The notes beneath the pieces were generated by a model. The model was not told the origin of the DNA and ran no database searches. It saw only the letters and a program-made list of their open reading frames with translations. A DNA stretch of 64,000 nt from Valencia hispanica (Eukaryota; Chordata; Actinopteri; Cyprinodontiformes; Valenciidae), in the NCBI GenBank assembly GCA_963556495.2, contig OY747705.1, forward strand, positions 2,682,001 to 2,746,000, in the 5' to 3' direction. This document shows positions 32,716 through 44,035 of this stretch, piece after piece; positions within the stretch are counted from its first letter, which is position 1; the number at the start of each line of letters is the position of its first letter. The position numbers were made by a program, and so were the translations under genes.

Positions 32716-33034
32716 TTTAGGAGTAGTGAACCGATTCATCGCTAACACACCGGCTACCTTTAACTATCAAATAAAGCAGAGTTCTCCTTTCTTAGAGAGA
32801 GAAAAAACACAAAGTAGACGAATAAACTAAACATGAGCAAGAAAACAAAACAAAATACACATCATAAATTTACCACCGATTTTTTCCTTCCACTCAATGA
32901 TTGCAGAAAAGAGAAAAAAATGCTATATTTCAGAGTCTCTGATAAACCTGACCACACAAAGATCTTAAAACATAGATCAGGTAAGCTGCACGGCAACCAC
33001 AGCGAAAAGCATCAAGCTGATCTGTAGATCCAAA

Positions 33035-33048
33035 GGGTCACGGCACCA
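33035..33048 (-). promoter_or_regulatory. Primer binding site of Gypsy-1 (tRNA-His type)
   Basis: On the minus strand, tggtgccgtgaccc lies one or two bases after an LTR end (gtgaca). It matches the standard tRNA-His primer-site pattern except near the end. This marks the 5' end of Gypsy-1. Confidence 0.78.
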
Positions 33049-33049
33049 G

Positions 33050-33431
33050 TGTCACGGCCTCTATTCGTGATCGTTTAGATTGTTCTTTGTGCACACTGCT
33101 CCCTCAGCAGCGTAGAACAGTGCTGTCTAACATCTTTTTTTAAGTCAATTTTCAAGATTAAATCTCCTCACAAAAATAAAACTAAACAAAGAACAAGGAG
33201 GAAAATTCTATCTGGTGGCCATATTAACACTTAACCGCATGAGACAGTGGGGCAGAGTTAAATCAATGATCAGAAATAAAATTTATAACTTAAAATAAAA
33301 CCAAACACATACCTGCAGAAGAGATTTAAAACTTTAATTAACTTCTGTCCACCTTTCTCTGTGCACACTGCTCCTAAACATTCAAAATAAAACAGTGTTT
33401 AAACAAGCTGTGCTGTATGAGTACACACTGG
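33050..33431 (-). repeat. 5' LTR region of Gypsy-1, rearranged
   Basis: It ends at the primer site. It shares the gtgcacactgctccctcag...cacttaacc block (33088-33243) with the 3' LTR region. A second block (ctgcagaagagatttaaaac, 33313-33375) that lies immediately before it in the 3' LTR lies after it here, so the order is changed or a tandem unit has been truncated by repeat X at 33432. Confidence 0.6.
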
Positions 33432-34073
33432 TGTTGTGATTCCATTTCTCATAAGATGAACTGAACAGACTATTGGATGGCTGGGAGCCATTCCAAAGAT
33501 GGACTGAGCAGACCACATTTCCCAGCAATCCTAGCAGTGACCCCCAACACACTCCTGTTGGTCCATGGCCACCAATGGTGACATCAGTGGTTACATCATC
33601 GATTACATCACAGCAAAAGGGCTATAAGAGTGCTAGTGGCGGCCATATCAAATCTGTTCTCAGCAGAGGTTCTTAGCAGAAACTCCGACTAAATAGAGGA
33701 CATCTCACCGGTGAAGATTCTCTTTTGTTCTGACCCGCTGGACCGGGAAGAACTCATTTCAAAGCTTTGAAGTGCTCATCCTGTTCGTGTTACCATGAGC
33801 GATATAAGGAGTGTTCCAAGACAGTTTGTTACGATGTCAATCTCCAGGCCATCCAGCTTGCAGTTGGGCCACACTGTCTTTGAAAATCCTACGCAGGTCC
33901 TAACTCTCTTTCTTGCTCAACTACAGACACAATTTGCTCTCCTCCTAGTGGACTGGACCTCCTTCAAAGCAAAGTAGGACTGAACCGGTTCATTTATACT
34001 AATATTGTGTCTGGGCGGAGATAAATAGCGAAAATAGAGTTTTAACTAGAAAGATCTCGTTCATTGTTGGTTT
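33432..34073 (+). repeat. Repeat X copy 2a (5' portion)
   Basis: It begins tgttgtgattccattt and follows X copy 1 through TATA-like ggctataagag (about 33619) to tcattgttggttt, where an L2 fragment starts. Confidence 0.85.
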
Positions 34074-34798
34074 CTTTCACCTCCGGAATATTGCTAAAAT
34101 TAGAAACATCCTGTCCAGGAGTGATGCTGAGAAACTAGTCCATGCATTTGTTACCTCAAGGCTGGACTACTGTAATTCTTTACTATCAGGAAGTCAACAA
34201 AATGCCATTAAAAGCCTTCAGTTGATCCAAAATGCGGCAGCAAGAGTTCTGATGTATATTAAAAAGAGATCACATTTCTCCTGTTTTAGCTTCCCTTCAT
34301 TGGCTCCCTGTTAAATCCAGAATGGAATTTAAGATCCTTCTTCTTACATACAAAGCCCTTTATAATCAAGCTCCATCATACAGCAGAGATCTAATTGTTC
34401 CATATGTTACTAACAGAGCCCTTCGCTCTTAGACTGCAGGTTTACTTGTAGTTCCTAGGATTTCTAAAAGTAGAATGGGAGGCAGATCTTTTAGTTATCA
34501 GACTCCTCTCCTGTGGAACCAGCTCCCAGCTTTAGTCCGTGAGGCAGACACTCTGTTTACTTTTAAGGCCAGGCTTAAAACTTTCCTTTTTGATAAAGCT
34601 TATAGTTAGAGTGGCTAAGGTCATCCTGAGCTATCTCTGTAGTTATGCTGCTATAGGCTTAGACTGCTGGAGGACAGACTTACCAATTTTCTTCACTCTG
34701 CTACTTCCTTTTCTCCTATGACTCTCCAGTTGTATTACAGTACATTCTGTTAACTTTGTTTTCTCTCAGTGTTTTTCTCTCCATAGAAGATATACCTG
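34074..34798 (+). mobile_element. L2-like LINE 3' fragment between two X segments
   Basis: The translation reads FHLRNIAKIRNILSRSDAEK, then HAFVTSRLDYCNSLLSG and LQLIQNAAARVL, the highly conserved C-terminal RT blocks of fish L2-like LINEs. Degraded sequence and a 3' untranslated part follow. It is truncated at both ends. Confidence 0.85.
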
Positions 34799-35940
34799 GC
34801 AGCCATTTCAAATCTGTTCTCAGCAGAGGTTCTTAGCAAAAGCTCCGGCTAAACAGAGGACATCTCACCGGTGAAGATTCTCTTTTGTTCTGACCCGCTG
34901 GACTGGGAGAAACTCATTTCAAAGCTTCGAAGTGCTCATCCTGTTCGTGTTACCAGGTTGAGAGATATAAGGAGTGTTCCAAGACAGTTCGTTACGACAT
35001 CAATCTCCAATCTATCCAGCCTGCAGTTGGGCCACACGGTCCTTGAAAATCCTACGCAGGTCCTAACTCTCTTTCTTGCTCAACTACAGACACAATTTGC
35101 TCTCCTCCTATAGTGGACTGGACCTCCTTCAAAGCAAAGTAGGACTGAACCAGTTCATTTATACTAATATTGTGTCTGGACGGAGATAAATAGAGAAAAT
35201 AGAGTTTTAATGCGTTAGATCTCGTTCATTGTTGGTTTAAAGTGTTTTTAAGCGCTGTACCTGTTTGATCATTTAGCATCGCCGCACGCAAAAGTTTGAG
35301 CTGTAATTGTTGTGTTTGAAACTGTTTCTTTTTATCCTGAGCGGATCCCACTTTTCTTTCCTTTTCCTTCCTCTCTTTTCCTCTCTCTTTCTCTCTCTCA
35401 CTCCCTGATCACCCGGTCGGCAGAGTCGGACTCGATCCGACCTGCGTTAGCTGGTCTTAGCTGAAAGGTTAACTCCATTTGTTCTTTAGTCTGTTGGTAA
35501 AGCAGAGGCCTTCCACATGGACGCTTCACCCCATGTGCTCCTTTAGCCAAAGTTAATTTTATGACCATTTCTTACACTCCATGTGCAGGTCTCAGTCTTG
35601 GCACAGAACTAGTTTATGACTCTTTATCTCCTAGGCTATCTGTGACTTGGGCCCCCTGAAGTGAGGGCCCCCCTCCTTTTCTGACCCAAACCTCAGCTGT
35701 TCTCACTGATTCATTTCATATCAATTGTGTTTAATGTTGACCAATTATTGTTTTCCAAGATCTATAGTAGCTAGGTGCATGTTTAGAATAGATGGGAATT
35801 ATTGACGAAATGTTTTGGCTGTAAGGTTGATCTATTTTCTAAATAAATACCCCTTAACTTAAAGAGAAGTTGTCTGGGATTACTTGGAGTAATGCGTACT
35901 ATTATTGTCCACAGCGTAAGAACTTATTCCTTCATCTATT
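34799..35940 (+). repeat. Repeat X copy 2b (5' truncated)
   Basis: It begins at agccatttcaaatctgttct and repeats about 430 bp already present in copy 2a, then continues to the X 3' region with an aataaat signal near 35841. Similarity to X copy 1 fades after gtccacag (about 35915). Confidence 0.85.
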
Positions 35941-36210
35941 GTTTAATTATCTCAGCTTTATCAGGCAGGTAAACATAAGCTGCGATTGAACAATTTGGCT
36001 ATATATATATTCTAGAGTTGCGCTGCTCTGGGTGGCTGCATGTTGGAGTGGCTCTGTTGGCTACATATTAAGTTTTGTTTTTTTGTACATTGGTTCCTCT
36101 TTTTTCTTGAGGAAGATTGCATTTTCTTTTACCTTTATACTTTCTCGTTTTTGGTGCTGTGAAGCTGGAAGGATTTTTGCTGTAAATTTTTCCCATGTTG
36201 ACAACTTGTT

Positions 36211-37460
36211 ATGATGCGTAACCATGGCAACAATGTGGTTTACAGCCGGGTGCAACTGATTAACATTGCAAAAGCTGGAATAATACCTCAACTGAAGCAA
36301 CAAATCCCCGATGAGTTGATAAGGAGGAGACGTGGATGCAGAGCAGGAGCAAAAAGGAGACAGAGAAAGAGGAAGTTCAAGCCATCTCTTCCATCGATCA
36401 TAATGGGCAATGTAAGACCACTGGCTAACAAGATGGATGAACTCCAAGCCCTTACAAGGACTCAGCCAGAGTACGGGGAATGCAGTGTTATGTGTTTTAC
36501 TGAGACGTGGCTGCTGGATCATATCCCCGACTCAAACGTCTCTCTGCCAGGCTTCCTCACTGTACGAGCAGACAGAGATCTGAAAACGAGCAGGAAAAGG
36601 AAAGGAGGTTGCTTGTCAACAACAGATGGTGTCAGCCAGGACATGTTACTGTGAAGTGTCGTCTCTGCAGCCCAGATGTCGAACTCTTGGCAGTAAGTTT
36701 TCGTCCATATTATTTACCAAGAGAGTTCACCAGTGTAATTTTGGCATTTGTTTACATTCCACCTTCAGCTGTTGCCGACAATGCATGTGATGTCATCAGT
36801 TCCGTTGTTGCTAAGCTACAGACACAGCACTCCAATGCATTTGTGGCAATATTTGGTGATTTTAATCATGCCTCGCCCTCTACTACACTTCCAACATTTC
36901 AACAGTTTGTCAGCTGCTCTACAAGAGAAAACAGGACCTTGGATTTGTTTTATGCAAATGTAGAGGATGGATACATGTCCAAACCAAGACCTCCTATGGG
37001 ACAATCAGAACCCAATCTTGTTTTTCTCTGTTCAGAATATAAACCACTTGTTCAGAGGAAACCTGTGACAAAAAGAACTGTGAGAAAATGGTCACAGGAA
37101 GCTGAAGAAGCCCTGCAGGGTTGTTTTGCAACCACAGACTGGATGACTCTTTGCCAAGCACATGGACAGGACATCAATGCCATGACTGAGTGTGTGACTG
37201 ACTATATAAACTTCTGTGTGGACAACATCGTCCCCACCAGAACAGTGAGATGCTTCCCTAAAAAAAAACCCTGGATCACCAGTGACCTGAAGGAACTGCT
37301 AAATAAGAAAAAAAGAGCCTTCAGGGAGGGAGACAGGGAATTACCGAGGACTATACAGAAACAACTTACGGTCAAGATCAGAGACAGCAAGGAGGCATAC
37401 AGGAAGAAACAGGAGAACAACTACAGAGGAACAATATCCGAGATGTCTGGTAAAGAATGA
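36211..37460 (+). pseudogene. Rex1-like endonuclease region of LINE C
   Basis: The frame starts MMRNHGNNVVYSRVQLI with a basic stretch (KRRQRKRKFKPS). The AP-type endonuclease follows: NVRPLANKMDELQ, FTETWLLDHIPD, and after a frame change near 36610, FVAIFGDFNHASPSTT. In the terminal motif the usual SDHN is replaced by SEPN (about 37003-37014), so two residues expected at the active site are changed. A linker rich in Lys/Arg follows to a stop at 37460. Confidence 0.88.
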
Positions 37461-39147
37461 GAAAGATCACATGCTTTTAGGACAGGAAAGATTGGATAGA
37501 TGGTAGTCTGGACAGAGCCAATGAACTGAACACATCCTTCAACATCTTCAGTTCAGGAACTAGCTCAGCATCCTCCTCTCCTGTTCCCAACCGAACAGAA
37601 ATCGCACTCTCCTCTGATCAACAGCTTTCCTGTTACACCTCGGATGTTTTATCCTTCACCTCAGCCATGGACTCTTCTGATTCCACAAGTTTGACTTCAA
37701 CCAAGACAGGAAATGCTGCTACCCCCTTTGCCTCTCCTTGTCTGTCTCCAAAAGTCAGGTAAAGAGGCAGCTGGAGAAACTGAACCGGAACAAGGCTGCA
37801 GGTCCAGATGGTGTCAGCCCCAGAGTCCTGAAGGCCTGTGCAGAGCAGCTCTGTGGGATTCTGCAGCACCTCTTCAACCGTAGCCTAACTCAGGAGAAAG
37901 TTCCAGTGTTGTGGAAGACATCATGCCTTGTTCCAGTACCAAAAAGAACTCACCCATCAGTCATCAATGACTATAGACCTGTTGCCCTGACATCCCACAT
38001 CATGAAGGTCCTGGAGAGACTGCTGTTGGCCCCCCTGAATAAGCAAACAAGAACGTATCAGGACCCGCTGCAGTTTGCTTATCGCTGTGGAGTTGGAGTT
38101 GAAGATGCCATCATCCACCTACTTCAACCAACCCACTGTCGTCTGGACAAACCAGGCACCACTGTGAGGATCATGTTCTTTGATTAGTGCATTTAACACA
38201 ATTCAGCCTGATTTGCTTTGTCAGAAACTCCTGAAGACACAGGTGGAGCCCTCAACAATCGCCTGGATCAATGACTACCTGACCAACAGACCACAATTTG
38301 TGAGACTGAAGAATTGTGTGTCAAACCAGGTGGTCAGCAGCAGAGGAGCACCACAGGGGACCGTATTCTCACCATTCCTTTTCACTCTGTACACCTCAGA
38401 ATTCCAGTACAAATCAGAGACCTGTCATCTGCAGAAATACTCAGATGACTCTGCAATTGTCGGGTCTATCAGAGATGGACAAGAAGCTGAATACAGAGAG
38501 CTGGTGGACTGCTTTGTAACATGGTGTGGAAACAATCGTCTCACCTTGAATGTGAACAAAACAAAGGAGATGATTGTAGATTTCAGAAGAAACAGGCACA
38601 AGTCAAACACTGTTTCCATCATGGGAGAAGAAGTGGAGGTGGTTGAGGAGTATAAATACCTCGGAGTTCACCTTGACAACAGACTGGACTGGAGACTCAA
38701 CAGTGAAGCCTTCTACAAGAAGGGACAGAGCAGACTGTACTTAGGAAGCTTAGGTCCTTGAAGATTTGCCACAAGATGCAGCAGATATTCTTCAAGTCTG
38801 TTGTGGAGAGTGTAATCTCTTCAGCCGTCATCTGTTGGGGTAGCAGCATCAGAGCCAGGGATTTAAAAAGGCAAAACAACCTGATAAAGAAGGCTGGTTC
38901 TGTTCTTGGGACAACTGTGAAACATCTGGAGATGATAATGCAAAGAGGGATTCTTCAGAAAATCACAAAAATTATGGACAACCCTGAGCATCCTCTTCAT
39001 GAGACAACAATGATACAACACAGTGTCATACAACAACAGAGCCTCTTCAGTCGGAGGCTTCTTCAGTTTCGCAGAAATACAGACCACTACAGGAAATCTT
39101 TCCTGCCCACAGCCATAATAATCCACAACAACACTTTAAAGAATTAA
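37461..39147 (+). pseudogene. Rex1-like reverse transcriptase of LINE C
   Basis: RT motifs in order: NKAAGPDGVSPRVLKACAEQ, INDYRPVALTSHIMKVLERL, then a 5-bp deletion (MFFD then stop, about 38185). Next come WINDYLTNRPQFVRLKN, APQGTVFSPFLFTLYTS, YSDDSAIVG (catalytic), EEYKYLGVHLDNRLDWR and the C-terminal block to 39147. Frame changes lie at 37460-37740, 38185 and about 38755. Confidence 0.9.
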
Positions 39148-39229
39148 TTATATGAGCTATCCCAACACCTAATTTCCATCTGGGATCAATAAAGTATATT
39201 TGAATAGAATTTGAATATATATATATATG

Positions 39230-39487
39230 GAATCTGGAATCCACTAGGCGGTGCCCCCAAACTTGGTAATTTTTACATAAAATTATTAATCTTAATAATT
39301 ATTCATATTTATTCATAGCCAAATCCTACCTATCTGTGGCACAACACTGGATTGCGAACAGGTGCAGACTTGTTCACAAAAAAAAGTGACAACGAAACAT
39401 TCTTAAAAGTTATAATAACGCTCAAAAACAATCTACAACTGCTTCACAAAATAACATTAAATAATTATAAACAACAGGTGCCGGATA
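39230..39487. other. Spacer, no recognised feature
   Basis: AT-rich sequence leading into the repeat shared with the Gypsy-1 3' LTR region. Confidence 0.4.
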
Positions 39488-39790
39488 CTTCGACATATAT
39501 GACTACTTTCACATCGAAAACAGTATTATATCATGGCAGCAAATATTCCCACCACTTACCCTCAGCAGCGTAGAACAGCGCTGTGAGGGAAGGGGGGAGG
39601 AGGCTACAAAAGCCGTGGGGCCGCCATCTTGGGCCGGTATCCCCCGCTCCACTTTGTTATCTGTTTGGCAGACGTTCTTCAGACGACAGTTCTTTATATA
39701 TGTCTATGGCTACAAAGCCAGGGACGTGCTACTGAAGCCCAGGAGGCACAAATAAGGCAGATTGCAGAAAGGCAGTGCAACAAATTGAGC
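39488..39790 (+). repeat. Repeat shared with 11975-12175
   Basis: It shares cttcgacatatatgactac, ccctcagcagcgtagaac and the aagcccaggaggcaca stretch with the 12-kb copy, with an extra roughly 90 bp (gccgccatcttggg...) here. It could be a solo LTR of the Gypsy-1 family or a separate element that hit both places. One plus-strand frame reads RATEAQEAQIRQIAERQ followed by a donor-like gtgaga. Confidence 0.6.
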
Positions 39791-41671
39791 ATGGCAAGAT
39801 GGAGGAGAGGTGAGAAAATTAGAGGAATTGAACAAAGCAGCAATAAAAAAGTTATTGTGTATATCATGTTGTTGTCTATTGCAATATTCAAATATATATA
39901 ACTGAATGTATTTTTTTGCAATGAAAAAGAGGAGGTTCTTCTGCAAATGAGAGCAGAAATGGAGAGACGTGCAAATCTCCAAAGTTCTCTTGAACGAGGT
40001 TCAGTAAAAAATGTTAAAAGTTTGGGGATGGATATTTCTTTTTGTTTTTAGTTAAGACTTTTTTGTAGTGAAGACCCCTTACCCACACGCAAACACTAAA
40101 CAAATTAGAGCCTATTTTTCCTGTATTTGTGCTCAAGATGCATGAAAAGTGCTGAAATCTCCCTTTATTGAAATTTCACAAATCACAGAAAGGTTTCACA
40201 AATCCCATAGATGGTTTTAATGTTCTTCTACAAGAATAGAATAATCTAGTCCAGGTTTGAAATGTTTGGGTTATGTAGTCTTTAAACTAGAGCAGTTTAA
40301 AGTTTGCATTGATTGGACGAGAGCTGTCTGTAATTGGCTAGTGGAAAAACTGCTCTAAGCAAAGACGGAGCAGTGTGCGAGCAGACAGAGTTGAGCAAGG
40401 AGAAACAGAACCGCGCGCGAGCAGAGTTGAGCGAGCAGAAACAGAACTGTGCGTGAGCACAGAGCTGTTCGTCACATAGATATTTGCTCTCAGATCAGTC
40501 TCACTGCACGCTCAAGTTGGTGGCACAAATATTATGCAATAATATTAATAATAATAATAATAATAATACTTACCCCTAACCATCAAGTTGGTGGCACAAA
40601 TATGACGCCATAAGAATGTGTGATGCTTGCACAAATAGAGAAACGTGCAGTGGGGAAGGGACGGTGAGAGGGCAGTTTTATGGATGGCTCAAGAGCCAGT
40701 CATTTAGAAGGGGGCGCAAAAGATAATCAGATGAATATTTGCCAAGATTGTAAGCTTTAGATGCAATTATAATTATTTGGTTGTTTTTTTTGACAAAACA
40801 CCTAATTTATCAGTTGCCATCAGTATGTGAAGAGCATTTCAAGCAATATTGCAAAAAGTGTTTCAGAAAAAAATCCCCTACCCCTCCTTTAAAATATTGA
40901 CACATATTTTGGAGTCTGAATCAGAGTAATTCTGAAATATCTGTGAAAACCCTGTTCTGATATCTGCCTGGTTTTTACCCACCAATGGATCTCTTTTTCT
41001 CAACAAGTTCTAATTTCTTCTTACCTGTGAAGACCCTGTGTCTTCTTCCCTGTTGCTGGCTTCTGGTCTTATGTCTGTTCCCTGACTCTGGTGTTTGTTA
41101 TTGTTGCATTGAAAATAAAATAAAAAGTAAAAGCAACATTTTGAAATAGAATTAGGATGAGTGGCAGTAATATTACAGAAGAAATTAACCTCGAAGTCCC
41201 TCTTATGCCATAGATATTTTTTCTCAACCACTTGTATCTCTTTTCATCTGTTTATTGTGGGAATAAAGATTTCTTTCAAATCTGTGGAAAGAAGTAAAGT
41301 TTTGCAATTCCAAGAACGAACTAACTAGAAGGGGGTGAAACATGGGTAACATTAGTATTGTTAACCAGCTTAACATGATATATTGGCATGTATTAACTAG
41401 GTTTCATTTAGCTATTATTACCTGCTAGCAACAGCATAACTCAAGTTGCATCTTGTTTGGAAAAAACTGGGACTTTCTTTGCCTTTTGCTGGCTATGGCT
41501 GGTAGTTTTGCTGAACAAGCTGCTCAGCAGCACCTGTCGGCGATGCCCACGCATGTGTACACTTAAGGTGCGTTTAAAATACGTTACAGCATATTTACGT
41601 GCTATCAGAAGCATACTGCTACGTCACTATCTGCTACGCCCATGGGAATCGGAGTGACAGCAATCAATATT
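39791..41671. other. Spacer with repeat Y copy and a (TAA)n tract
   Basis: It contains an inverse copy of repeat Y at about 40365-40540, a (TAA)n microsatellite at 40543-40567, and otherwise AT-rich sequence without recognised coding. Confidence 0.5.
40365..40540 (+). repeat. Repeat Y, copy at 40.4 kb
   Basis: It is the reverse complement of the 11530-11715 copy, sharing aacagagctgttcgtcacat-type blocks. It has repeated gagcagaaacagaac units and two attggc/attgg boxes just upstream (40311-40340). Confidence 0.75.
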
Positions 41672-41742
41672 CAATTCAATTCAAATTCAAAAATACTTTA
41701 TTGATCCCAGAGGGAAATTAAGTGTTGGTATAGCTCATATAA

Positions 41743-43393
41743 TTAATTCTTTAAGGAGTTGTTGTAGATGATGATGGCTGTGGGCAGGAAGGATTTCCTA
41801 TAGCGGTCTGTATTGCAGCGAAACTGAAGAAGCCTCCGACTGAAGACGCTCTGTTGTTGTATGACTGTCTCATGAAGAGGATGCTCAGGGTTGTCCATAA
41901 TTTTTTTGATTTTATGAAGAAACCTTCTTTGCATTATCATCTCCATATTTTCCGCAGTTCTCCTAAGAACAGAACCAGCCTTCTTTATCAGGTTGTTTAG
42001 CCTTTTTAAATCCCTGGCTCTGATGCTGCTACCCCAACAGATGACGGCTGAAGAGATTACACTCTCCACAACAGACTTGTAGAAGATCTGCAGCATCTTG
42101 CTGCAAACCTTGAAGGACCTAAGCTTCACTGGTGCGCCTCCAGTCCAGTCTGTTGTCAAGGTGAACTCCGAGGTATTTATATTCCTCAACCACCTCCACT
42201 TCTTCTCCCATGATGGAAACAGTGTTTGACTTATCCCTGTTTCTTTTGAAATCTACAATTATCTCCTTTATTTTGTTCACATTCAAGGTGAGACGATTGT
42301 TTCCACACCATGTCACAAAGCGGTCCACCAGCTCTCTGTATTCAGCTTCTTGTTCATCTCTGATACACCCGACAATTGCAGAGTCATCTGAGTATTTCTG
42401 CAGATGACAGGTCTCTGATTTGTACTGGAAGTCTGAGGTGTACAGAGTGAAAAGGAATGGTGAGAGTACGGTCCCTTGTGGTGCTCCTGTGCTGCTGACC
42501 ACCTGGTTTGACACACAATTCTTCAGTCTCACAAATTGTGGTCTGTTGGTCAGGTAGTCATTGATCCAGGCGATTGTTGAGGGCTCCACCTGTGTCTTCA
42601 GGAGTTTCTGACAAAGCAAATCAGGCTGAATTGTGTTAAATGCACTAGAGAAATCAAAGAACATGATCCTCACAGTGGTGCCTGGTTTGTCCAGACGACA
42701 GTGGGTTGGTTGAAGTAGGTGGATGATGGCATCTTCAACTCCAACTCCACAGTGATAAGCAAACTGCAGTGGGTCCTGATACGTTCTTGTTTGCTTACTC
42801 AGGGGTGCCAACAGGAGTCTCTCCAGGACTTTCATGATGTGGGATGTCAGGGCAACGGGTCTATAGTCATTGATGACTGATGGGTGAGTTCTTTTGGGTA
42901 CTGGAACAAGGCAGGATGTCTTCCACAACACTGGAACCTTCTCCTGAGTTAGGCTAAGGTTGAAGATGTGCTGCAGAATCCCACAGAGCTGCTCTGCACA
43001 GGCCTTCAGGACTCTGGGGCTGACACCATCTGGACCTGCAGCCTTGTTCCGGTTCAGTTTCTCCAGCTGCCTCTTCACCTGACTTTTGGAGACAGACAAG
43101 TGGGAGGGGGAGGGGGAGGCAAAGGGGGTAGCAGCATTTCCTGACTTGGTTGAAGTCAAACTTGTGGAATTAGAAGAGTCCATGGGTGAGGTGAAGGATA
43201 AAACATCCGAGGTGTAACAGGAAAGCTGAAGATCAGAGGAGAGTGGGATGTCTGTTTGGTTGGGAACAGGAGAGGGGGATGCTGAGCTAGTTCCTGAACT
43301 GAACCTGTTGAAGAATATGTTCAGTTCATTGGCTCTGTCCAGACTTCCATCTATCCGATCCTTCTTGTCCTTAAAACCTGTGATCTTTCTCAT
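41743..43393 (-). pseudogene. Rex1-like reverse transcriptase of LINE D
   Basis: A 424-codon frame (43393-42119) holds all RT blocks in one frame: NKAAGPDGVSPRVLKACAEQ, MFFDFSSAFNTIQPDLLCQK (without the 5-bp deletion seen in copies C and E), APQGTVLSPFLFTLYTS, YSDDSAIVG and EEYKYLGVHLDNRLDWR. A small deletion near 42125 shifts the frame, and the C-terminal block continues at 42189-41743. It is close to intact but not a single frame. Confidence 0.9.
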
Positions 43394-43408
43394 TCCTGAC
43401 CAGACATC

Positions 43409-44035
43409 TCAGATATTGTTCCTCTGTAGTTTGTTCTCCAGCTTCTTCCTGTATGCCTCCTTTCTGTCTCTGATCTTAACCTTAAGTTGCTTCTGTATAC
43501 TCCTCAGTAATTCCCTGTCTCCCTCCCTGAAGGCTCTTTTTTTCTTGTTAAGCAGTTCCTTCAGGTCACTGGTGATCCAGGGTTTGTTATTAGGGAAGCA
43601 TCTCACTGTTCTGGTGGGGATGATGTTGTCCACACAGAAGTTTATATAGTCAGTCACACACTCAGTCATGGCATTGATGTCCTCTCCATGTGCTTGGCAA
43701 AGAGTCATCCAGTCTGTGGTTGCAAAACAACCCTGCAGGGCTTCTTCAGCTTCCTGTGACCATTTTCTCACAGTTCGTTTTGTCACATGTTGCCTCTGAA
43801 CAAGGGGTTTATATTCTGAACAGAGAAAAACAAGATTGTGATCTGATTGTACCAGAGGAGGTCTTGGTTTGGACATGTATGAATCCTTTACATTTGCATA
43901 AAACAAATCCAAGGTCCTGTTTTCTCTTGTAGAGCAGCTGACAAACTGTTGAAATGTTGGAAGTGTAGTAGAGAGCGAGGCATGATTAAAATCACCAGAT
44001 ATTGCCACAAAGGCATTGGTGCTTCCGTAAACACA
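43409..44035 (-). pseudogene. Rex1-like endonuclease C-terminal half of LINE D
   Basis: The frame shows FVAISGDFNHASLSTT and QSDHNLVFLCSEYKPLV, with the SDH triad preserved, then the basic linker. A stop at 43409 separates it from the RT frame. The N-terminal half is absent: sequence above 44035 is unrelated. Confidence 0.88.

Larger units (their letters stand above)
11745..33431 (-). mobile_element. Gypsy-1: old Ty3/Gypsy element hosting a nest of insertions
   Basis: Reading on the minus strand gives 5' LTR and primer site (33.05 kb), gag (32.7-31.3), protease (31.27-30.98, then 25.36-24.9), RT N-terminus (24.65, then 18.0-17.8), RT thumb and RNase H (16.30-15.06), integrase (14.45-13.3), a C-terminal tail and the 3' LTR (about 11.75-12.2). 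The gaps are filled by other elements: Gypsy-2, a BEL fragment, repeat X and a CpG-rich unit. Coding order is intact but every gene has frame breaks. The element lies in the same orientation as the host transporter gene. Confidence 0.88.
36012..39216 (+). mobile_element. Rex1-like LINE C, nearly full length
   Basis: The 3.2-kb copy has a 5' untranslated region, endonuclease, RT and the 3' tail ggatcaataaagtatatttg. AT-dinucleotide runs flank both ends (about 36000-36010 and 39217-39229) and may hold the target duplication. Confidence 0.88.
41672..44035 (-). mobile_element. Rex1-like LINE D, 5' truncated
   Basis: Minus-strand copy with its 3' tail at 41672 (attcaattcaattcaaattc). It reads through RT to the middle of the endonuclease at about 44035. 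It is the best-preserved RT of this family in the window. Confidence 0.9.

Noticed and set aside
40543..40567. Short regular repeats considered as a CRISPR-like array
   Set aside because: It is a (TAA)n microsatellite in a vertebrate intron. There are no spacers between conserved repeats.
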